From SZUA-451 sp034721895 (lineage in GTDB: Bacteria; Campylobacterota; Campylobacteria; Campylobacterales; Sulfurovaceae): a stretch of 9,924 nt of DNA. The stretch is taken from contig JAYEND010000021.1 in NCBI GenBank assembly GCA_034721895.1, positions 1-9,924 of the forward strand, in the 5' to 3' direction. The position numbers were made by a program, and so were the translations under genes. The notes under the pieces were generated by a model. That model made no database searches. It saw only the letters and a program-made list of their open reading frames with translations, and had not been told where the DNA came from. Shown here piece by piece: positions 6,844-9,924 of the stretch (position 1 is the stretch's first letter; each line of letters opens with the position of its first letter).

Positions 6844-7109
6844 ACACTGACCAACCCACTCTCTTTCAGTTTTCTCACAAATTCCAGCAGATCCTTCTCC
6901 AGCACTTCCGGTTCCACATCATACTGCTCCAGCAATGCTGCATGCACCTCTTGGAGAGATCCTGTCTCCCGCATCGCTTGCCAGATCGCTGTACCGACCT
7001 CATCAAGTCCGAAGTAGTTTTCACTGTTCATATCCAGAAGTACCATTTCACCATCAACTTCCTGGGCGAAGACGGTGTCTGCAAATGTTATGTTTTGAGT
7101 GAGATTCAC
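6834..7109 (-). CDS. PqqD-like protein (RiPP recognition element fold)
   Basis: This 91-residue protein matches the PqqD family pattern: an N-terminal beta hairpin with E-x-x-G-E-M-V-L-L-D (16-26), the motif NSENYFGLDEVGTAIW (28-43), then helices (about 50-86) ending in KLKESGLV. In characterised members this winged-helix fold binds the leader of a ribosomal precursor peptide and presents it to a radical SAM or other modifying enzyme. No such enzyme and no precursor peptide is visible here, so the partner is unknown. Translation starts at GTG (7109), overlapping the TGA stop of the upstream DsbC-like gene by 4 nt (GTGA). An AAGGAAAA ribosome binding site lies inside that gene, so the two are translationally coupled. 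Family assignment is good; function is open. Confidence 0.85.
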   Translation of the reverse strand: MNLTQNITFADTVFAQEVDGEMVLLDMNSENYFGLDEVGTAIWQAMRETGSLQEVHAALLEQYDVEPEVLEKDLLEFVRKLKESGLVSVEE

Positions 7110-7867
7110 GGATTTTCCTTTTTTTTGCCGGCTTCAAGCAGTGTTTCAATAGGAAGAGGCTCAAAATTTGCATCGAATATCGCCGGTGTACCTCTGGCAC
7201 TTAGTTCCATAAATGCCTTGCTCGATCTATCGATGCTCTGCTTGACGGCGGGTGAATAGACGAAAGGTTTTTTATCATCTTTGATAAGTGCCTGATATTT
7301 GGCAGAGCCATGCAGCATGACCTGCTCAAATCGCTCTTTTCTCTCAGCATCATCCTTGCCCTGCATGATCCACTCAGCCATCGCCGGTGCCTTCTTGTGA
7401 AACGAAAGCGGGAAGAGGATCACATGGACCCGGTAGGCATCCAGTTTGCCCTGTGCTGCCTTTTCAAATTTACTGCAGTAGGGACACTCGGGATCTGTGA
7501 CAAGGTATATCTCTTTACTCCCCTTACCATAGCTGAACGACACGCCCTCTTTGATGATCTTTGCATCTTTGGGGAAGAAGATCGGCTTACCGTCTTTCTC
7601 GTACCCTGTACCGATATGGAGCTCTCCCGTCTGCTTATCGAGAAATGCCGTGAGCAATTGTGACCCTCTGGGAGATCTGGCTTCGAGTTTGAGGAAGTAA
7701 CTGCCAGGTTTTTCTATGGCATCAATAAGGTGAAGTGTGGGGTTCTGAAGGACCTTGTTGGCCGCTTTGATCTCCTGGAGTTTGGCTTTGTCAACCATTG
7801 GTTCGGCGGCATTAAGTGCGGTTATCGTTGCCATAGCCGTGACCATGGTAAATATGCTTCGTTTCAT
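7106..7867 (-). CDS. Exported DsbC/DsbG-like thiol:disulfide oxidoreductase
   Basis: This 253-residue protein has an N-terminal signal sequence (MKRSIFTMVTAMATITALNA, with likely cleavage after NA at 20 or AA at 21). A region of about 25-105 may correspond to a dimerisation domain, and a thioredoxin-fold domain begins at about 118. The active site is C128-P-Y-C131, within DPECPYCSKFEKA. The cis-proline loop is RGTPAIF with T226-P227. This layout is that of periplasmic disulfide isomerases or reductases of the DsbC/DsbG group. Whether it isomerises substrates or serves one partner is not shown. The ATG at 7867 has a weak, distant AGGGA ribosome binding site. It is transcribed before the PqqD-like gene, with which it overlaps by 4 nt. 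Confidence 0.87.
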   Translation of the reverse strand: MKRSIFTMVTAMATITALNAAEPMVDKAKLQEIKAANKVLQNPTLHLIDAIEKPGSYFLKLEARSPRGSQLLTAFLDKQTGELHIGTGYEKDGKPIFFPKDAKIIKEGVSFSYGKGSKEIYLVTDPECPYCSKFEKAAQGKLDAYRVHVILFPLSFHKKAPAMAEWIMQGKDDAERKERFEQVMLHGSAKYQALIKDDKKPFVYSPAVKQSIDRSSKAFMELSARGTPAIFDANFEPLPIETLLEAGKKKENP

Positions 7868-7898
7868 CTGGTATTTTCCCTAAAAATAATTTTGTTGA

Positions 7899-7907
7899 AG
7901 TATAGCA
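7899..7907 (-). promoter_or_regulatory. Putative extended -10 promoter for the DsbC-like gene
   Basis: On the minus strand the sequence TGCTATACT combines an extended -10 TGn with TATACT, 32 bp before the ATG. No convincing -35 element is found at the usual distance. Confidence 0.4.
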
Positions 7908-7911
7908 TAAA

Positions 7912-7950
7912 GCGATCCAGGATTATACTTCCTATGTTCCATTTGCGAAT
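7912..7950 (+). pseudogene. Short relic of a BrnT-like toxin gene, paralogous to the intact frame downstream
   Basis: Positions 7921-7950 match 8343-8372 of the toxin frame at 25 of 30 bases, including 14 identical in a row. The same codon phase encodes DYTSYVPFAN against DYTYYVPFVE, and the upstream residues (AIQ against TIK) also agree. The homology stops at about 7950, where repeat sequence begins. It is the trace of a second, decayed toxin gene copy or of a local duplication. Confidence 0.5.
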
Positions 7951-7952
7951 AT

Positions 7953-7971
7953 TTCTCGCTCCACCTCTCCG
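7953..7971 (+). repeat. Direct repeat, copy 1 (TTCTCGCTCCACCTCTCCG)
   Basis: This differs at one position from copy 2 at 8065-8083 (TTCTTGCTCCACCTCTCCG). In copy 2 the sequence continues into a hairpin; in copy 1 the right arm is altered (GAGAGTGTGC), so the hairpin is not kept. Confidence 0.6.
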
Positions 7972-8002
7972 AGAGTGTGCAAGAACTACATATTTTTAGG
8001 GG

Positions 8003-8020
8003 ATGCGACTTCAGTCGCAT
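8003..8020. repeat. Hairpin ATGCGACT-TC-AGTCGCAT
   Basis: A perfect 8-bp stem with a 2-nt loop, non-coding, 16 bp after the last direct-repeat-associated stretch. No T-run follows. It resembles small dispersed palindromes; copies elsewhere in the genome would confirm this. Confidence 0.5.
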
Positions 8021-8027
8021 TAACAAT

Positions 8028-8047
8028 GTCCCATTTCATGGGACTCC
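8028..8047 (-). repeat. REP-like hairpin with GGAG head
   Basis: Positions 8028-8044 form a perfect 7-bp stem GTCCCAT/ATGGGAC with loop TTC. Read on the minus strand, GGAG (8047-8044) directly precedes the palindrome. GGAG is a reported variant of the GTAG head of REP sequences, so this may be a member of a second REP class. Confidence 0.4.
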
Positions 8048-8064
8048 GAAAGCAAAAATAGAAG

Positions 8065-8091
8065 TTCTTGCTCCACCTCTCCGCAGGTGGA
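8065..8091. repeat. Direct repeat copy 2 with hairpin TCCACCT/AGGTGGA
   Basis: The second copy of the 19-bp repeat (8065-8083) runs into a hairpin with a 7-bp stem (8072-8078/8085-8091) and a 6-nt loop CTCCGC. It lies 22 bp before the -10 box of the toxin-antitoxin pair. Confidence 0.5.
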
Positions 8092-8109
8092 ACGCGTAGG
8101 CAATTCTTA

Positions 8110-8118
8110 TGCTATAAT
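8110..8118 (+). promoter_or_regulatory. Putative extended -10 promoter of the toxin-antitoxin pair
   Basis: TGCTATAAT combines an extended -10 TGn with a perfect TATAAT, 54 bp before the toxin frame. There is no recognisable -35 (the expected site reads GAACGC). The predicted start near 8125 would place the palindrome at 8144-8155 in the early transcribed region. Confidence 0.5.
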
Positions 8119-8143
8119 CTTAAATAAGTGTATTTACTATACA

Positions 8144-8155
8144 ATGTATATACAT
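8144..8155. promoter_or_regulatory. Palindrome ATGTATATACAT, putative operator for autoregulation
   Basis: A perfect 12-bp palindrome lies between the -10 box and the toxin frame, with flanking TATTTA half-elements on each side (8131-8136 and 8155-8160). Ribbon-helix-helix antitoxins typically repress their own operon at such short palindromes near the promoter. The region is very A/T-rich, so chance is possible. Confidence 0.4.
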
Positions 8156-8171
8156 ATTTAAAGGATAGACT

Positions 8172-8441
8172 ATAAAACCTTTTGAATGGAACGAAGAAAA
8201 TAATGACTTATTAATAACGACAAGAAACATTAGCTTTGAAGATGTTATTTTAAGTTTACAAAACGGAAAACTATTGGATGTTATACCGCACTTTAATCTC
8301 GCCAAATATCCCAATCAAAAGTTATTTATTGTCACTATCAAAGATTATACCTACTATGTTCCATTTGTGGAAGATGGAGAAAAGGTATTTTTAAAAAATA
8401 TTATCCCAAGCAGGAAATATCATAAATTGTACAGGAGTTAA
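8172..8441 (+). CDS. BrnT-like toxin of a type II toxin-antitoxin pair, with ATA in place of a start codon
   Basis: An intact 89-codon frame (before the TAA at 8439-8441) reads IKPFEWNEENNDLLITTRNI at its start, then SFEDV, LLDVIPH, YYVPFVEDGEKVFLK and IIPSRKYHKLYRS. The FEW-N-E-E-N start, the ISFED segment and the C-terminal IIPSRK are typical of BrnT-like ribonuclease toxins paired with ribbon-helix-helix antitoxins. The first codon after the in-frame stop (8166-8168) that can align with the family's Met is ATA at 8172, exactly 5 nt after an AAGGAT ribosome binding site (8161-8166). No ATG, GTG or TTG lies near the conserved start. Either ATA is used as a rare, weak start, or an ATG was mutated and the toxin is silent. 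The antitoxin begins 1 nt after its stop. Family call moderate, frame strong. Confidence 0.72.
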   Translation: MKPFEWNEENNDLLITTRNISFEDVILSLQNGKLLDVIPHFNLAKYPNQKLFIVTIKDYTYYVPFVEDGEKVFLKNIIPSRKYHKLYRS

Positions 8442-8442
8442 C

Positions 8443-8718
8443 ATGCAAGTAAAACTGACACAAGAAGAGAAAGAGATTATAGACTATATTGAAAGTGGTG
8501 AAGCTAAAAGTGTTGAAAATGTAGAAAAAGAAATTTCACGTTTTACACAGATGGCAAAAGAACAAACAAGTAAGAAAAAAGCCATAAGTATCAGGTTACC
8601 TGAAAGCGATCTTTATCTTCTGAAGAAAAAGGCTTTAGCGTCTGGTCTTAGCTATCAAAATATCATCCAGTCTCTAGTCCATCAATACACACATGACAAA
8701 ATAAAAGCAAGCTTATAG
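8443..8718 (+). CDS. BrnA/CopG-like ribbon-helix-helix antitoxin
   Basis: This 91-residue partner of the toxin frame should bind and neutralise it and repress the operon. Residues 1-42 are charged and helical, a likely toxin-contact part. Residues 44-86 (KKKAISIRLPESDLYLLKKK, then ALASGLSYQNIIQSLVHQY) fit a ribbon-helix-helix domain: the beta strand ISIRLP followed by two helices split by GLSY. The ATG at 8443 has an AGGAGT ribosome binding site (8433-8438) inside the last toxin codons, so the antitoxin can be translated well even if the toxin is not. The toxin-first order matches brnTA systems. The gene pair is clearly A/T-richer than the pet and rib genes, which suggests transfer. Confidence 0.82.
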   Translation: MQVKLTQEEKEIIDYIESGEAKSVENVEKEISRFTQMAKEQTSKKKAISIRLPESDLYLLKKKALASGLSYQNIIQSLVHQYTHDKIKASL

Positions 8719-8725
8719 GTGTTTT

Positions 8726-8746
8726 GTAGGTTTGGCACTGCCAAAC
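8726..8746 (+). repeat. REP element: GTAG head plus 7-bp hairpin, beside the RAYT gene
   Basis: GTAG (8726-8729) is followed directly by the perfect hairpin GTTTGGC-ACT-GCCAAAC (8730-8746). An alternative 8-bp pairing of AGGTGTTT (8717-8724) with AAACACCT (8743-8750) competes with it. It sits between the convergent stops of the antitoxin and transposase genes and might also end transcription, although no T-run follows. REP sequences next to a RAYT gene are the canonical arrangement. Confidence 0.65.
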
Positions 8747-8752
8747 ACCTGC

Positions 8753-9535
8753 TTAAGGGTCAGGCGTTGAATATACACTTTTTATAATCTTACACACATT
8801 AGACCGCGACATCTTCAAATACTTTGCGATCTCTGCCTGTGTATATCCGTCTTCCACTGCAGCAACTATGGCATTGTCTCTTTTTGTTCTTGTACCCGCC
8901 TCTTCAAAATACTTTTTTAGGTCTTTACTGTAAGCAGCTCTATTTTTCCCATCTTTTATGAGAACTTTTTGTTTATCTACCTCTTCGAGCAACTCCATCG
9001 ACTTGGCGTCAAGTTGTACACCGATCATATCCTGTATGTTTTCATAACTCAGTTCTTCTATAAGTTTTGATTTCAGAGTACAAGGCATAGGTGTGTTTTT
9101 ATTGGCAATAACCGATCCAAGTGTATATGGATACTCTCCAACTTTATTAGCAATGCCTGCTTCTAGCGGATTTTGCTCTATATATTGCACCAGTGCATAG
9201 TAGTACTCTTCGCCATTGATATATCGTGAATAGAATCTACCCTGCCAGAGATGACCGCTTCTTTTTGTTTTTTTATTGAAGTATATGGCGTAGTTTGAAT
9301 TGATATGTTTCATAAACAACGACAGATTCTCCAACTCTGTCTCTATCAATAGATGAAAATGGTTGCTCATCAGACAGTAGTCGTGAAGTATAACCCTATA
9401 AGCCCTGCAAGCCTTACAGACTATTTTCAAAAACATCTCATAGTCTTCATCCGACTCAAAAATAGTGGAACGGTTCACTCCTCTGTTGATGATGTGGTGA
9501 TAGCCTGGCAAATCTATACGGGGCCTTCTTGGCAT
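8753..9535 (-). CDS. REP-associated tyrosine transposase (RAYT, Y1/IS200-like HUH family)
   Basis: This 260-residue single-strand DNA transposase of the Y1 HUH group is the family linked to movement of REP hairpins. The start IDLPGYHHIINRG (7-19) is typical. The HUH motif is H59-F-H61 within SNHFHLL, and the catalytic Tyr is most likely Y118 in VQYIEQNPLEAG. GHLWQGRFYS (94-103) is another family signature. A C-terminal extension of about residues 205-257 contains a helix-turn-helix (GYTQAEIAKYLKMSRSNVCK). The frame extends to 9679, but ATG at 9535 is preferred because AAGGA lies 7 nt upstream and the promoter sits at 9564-9592. The key residues are intact and there is no frameshift, so it may be active. 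The last seven codons lie in the left inverted repeat. Confidence 0.92.
   Translation of the reverse strand: MPRRPRIDLPGYHHIINRGVNRSTIFESDEDYEMFLKIVCKACRAYRVILHDYCLMSNHFHLLIETELENLSLFMKHINSNYAIYFNKKTKRSGHLWQGRFYSRYINGEEYYYALVQYIEQNPLEAGIANKVGEYPYTLGSVIANKNTPMPCTLKSKLIEELSYENIQDMIGVQLDAKSMELLEEVDKQKVLIKDGKNRAAYSKDLKKYFEEAGTRTKRDNAIVAAVEDGYTQAEIAKYLKMSRSNVCKIIKSVYSTPDP
8757..8782 (+). repeat. 26-bp inverted repeat, left copy
   Basis: It overlaps the 3' end of the transposase frame (residues VYSTPDP are encoded within it) and lies 11 bp from the REP hairpin. Confidence 0.85.
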
Positions 9536-9563
9536 TGGGTGTTCCTTCATTTTGGATTTTGGA

Positions 9564-9592
9564 AGTATAGCAGAATAAAAGTGTATATTCAA
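9564..9592 (-). promoter_or_regulatory. Promoter of the RAYT gene (TTGAAT - 17 bp - TATACT)
   Basis: On the minus strand TTGAAT (9592-9587) and TATACT (9569-9564, preceded by TGC-like CTGC) are separated by exactly 17 bp, with the ATG 28 bp further on. The -35 hexamer lies inside the right inverted repeat, so the end sequence doubles as a promoter part. Confidence 0.6.
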
Positions 9593-9602
9593 CGCCTGAC
9601 CC
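9577..9602 (-). repeat. 26-bp inverted repeat, right copy
   Basis: An exact reverse complement of the left copy. On the minus strand it supplies the TTGAAT -35 element of the transposase promoter. Confidence 0.85.
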
Positions 9603-9604
9603 GT

Positions 9605-9924
9605 AAAATTATAGTCACTATTGTGGATAGAAAATCGATGTACCTCAAACTCTCTTTGCCTGTAAGCAAAAAATCTCATATCGTAGCAAGTGAGATGGTT
9701 AGACTTCTTTCACCATATAAGAGAAATGTACATACTATTACCACTGACAATGGACTAGAGTTTGCCAAGCATCAAAATATCTCAAAAAAGCTAAAGTGTG
9801 ATTATTTTTTCTGTCACCCTTATAGTTCCTGGGAGAGAGGACTCAATGAAAATATCAATGGACTGATCAGACAATATATTCCCAAAGGAAGCAGCTTTGA
9901 ACATCTGACCAAAAAGGATAAATG
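9605..9924 (+). pseudogene. IS30-family transposase, C-terminal catalytic fragment (5' truncated; continues past the right edge)
   Basis: A frame open from 9605 to the edge encodes an integrase-core segment beginning KIIVTIVDRKSMYLKLSLPV. It continues with VHTITTDNGLEFAKH (second catalytic Asp in TDNG) and HPYSSWERGLNENINGLIRQ (catalytic Glu in NEN), then YIPKGSSF. These are clear IS30-family DDE signatures. The N-terminal helix-turn-helix and the first catalytic Asp are missing: homology starts directly after the RAYT inverted repeat at 9602. The missing 5' part is not found on the other side of the RAYT unit, so this is not a simple clean insertion but a deletion or rearrangement. No start codon with a ribosome binding site is present, so the fragment should be non-functional. 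Confidence 0.82.

Larger units (their letters stand above)
7868..8171. other. Gene-free 304-bp divergent spacer filled with hairpins and repeats
   Basis: No intact gene is seen. From left to right it holds the promoter of the DsbC-like gene and a toxin-gene fragment (about 7912-7950). A 19-bp near-identical direct repeat (7953-7971 and 8065-8083) and three hairpins (8003-8020, 8028-8044, 8072-8091) follow, then the promoter and putative operator of the toxin-antitoxin pair. The density of hairpins suggests several insertions of small non-coding elements. Confidence 0.7.
8757..9602. mobile_element. RAYT unit bounded by a perfect 26-bp inverted repeat
   Basis: The left copy (8757-8782) begins GGGTCAGGCGTTGAATATAC and ends ACTTTT. 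The right copy (9577-9602) is its exact reverse complement. Sequence match stops at both ends (A against C outside, T against A inside). The unit encloses nearly the whole transposase gene. No target-site duplication is evident; HUH transposases do not make one. The outer end at 9602 abuts the IS30 relic. Confidence 0.7.

Noticed and set aside
8736..8790. CRISPR-like or tandem array in the accessory region
   Set aside because: The hairpins and repeats are unequal, irregularly spaced and lack spacers of constant length; no cas gene is present.
7899..9572. Shared GCTATACTTC at the promoters of the DsbC-like and RAYT genes, as a common regulatory site
   Set aside because: The match is short, includes the -10 hexamer itself and does not extend; chance likeness of promoters explains it.
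9536..9679. Longer RAYT protein starting at 9679
   Set aside because: The extension would run through the 26-bp repeat, the promoter and the IS30 relic; family members begin near MPRRPRIDLPGYHH.

Overview
The window looks like chromosomal DNA of a Campylobacterota (epsilonproteobacterial) chemolithotroph, probably near Sulfurovum or Sulfurimonas. This rests on the style of the petABC genes (Rieske, one full-length cytochrome b, c-type cytochrome with an N-terminal anchor), on the fast-evolving protein families, and on an AT-rich accessory end. The genus is an inference; no rRNA or marker phylogeny is available here.

Region 1 (1-5016, all minus strand, read right to left) is core genome. mnmG (tRNA wobble-uridine modification) is followed by an unrecognised 290-residue protein and then petA-petB-petC, the cytochrome bc1 complex that passes electrons from quinol to c-type cytochromes. 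petC runs off the left edge. The three pet genes are packed 10 bp apart, with each ribosome binding site at or over the preceding stop codon, and a TATAAT box lies just upstream of petA.

Region 2 (5017-6826) begins with an unusual 178-bp divergent intergenic region between mnmG and ribE. It holds inverted blocks of a 7-bp repeat, a GTAG-headed REP-like hairpin and a perfect 15-bp palindrome with a TATAAT box on each strand. It is followed on the plus strand by ribE (riboflavin synthase), a small cupin and a membrane-anchored TlpA/ResA-like thioredoxin.

Region 3 (6834-7867, minus strand) is a translationally coupled pair: an exported DsbC/DsbG-like disulfide oxidoreductase, then a PqqD-like (RiPP recognition element) protein. 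It converges on the TlpA-like gene across a hairpin that overlaps both stop codons.

Region 4 (7868-9924) is accessory and AT-rich. It holds a cluster of REP-like hairpins and a decayed fragment of a toxin gene. Next comes a BrnT/BrnA-like toxin-antitoxin pair whose toxin frame lacks a standard start codon: ATA sits where ATG is expected. A REP hairpin then precedes a REP-associated tyrosine transposase (RAYT) gene bracketed by a perfect 26-bp inverted repeat, and a 5'-truncated IS30-family transposase abuts the outer end of that repeat.

The strongest unifying signal is the RAYT/REP system. The hairpin beside the transposase and the one 3.6 kb away upstream of ribE share the GTAG head and differ by a compensatory base-pair change in the stem. 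This suggests that the RAYT, or a relative, has spread these hairpins in this genome.
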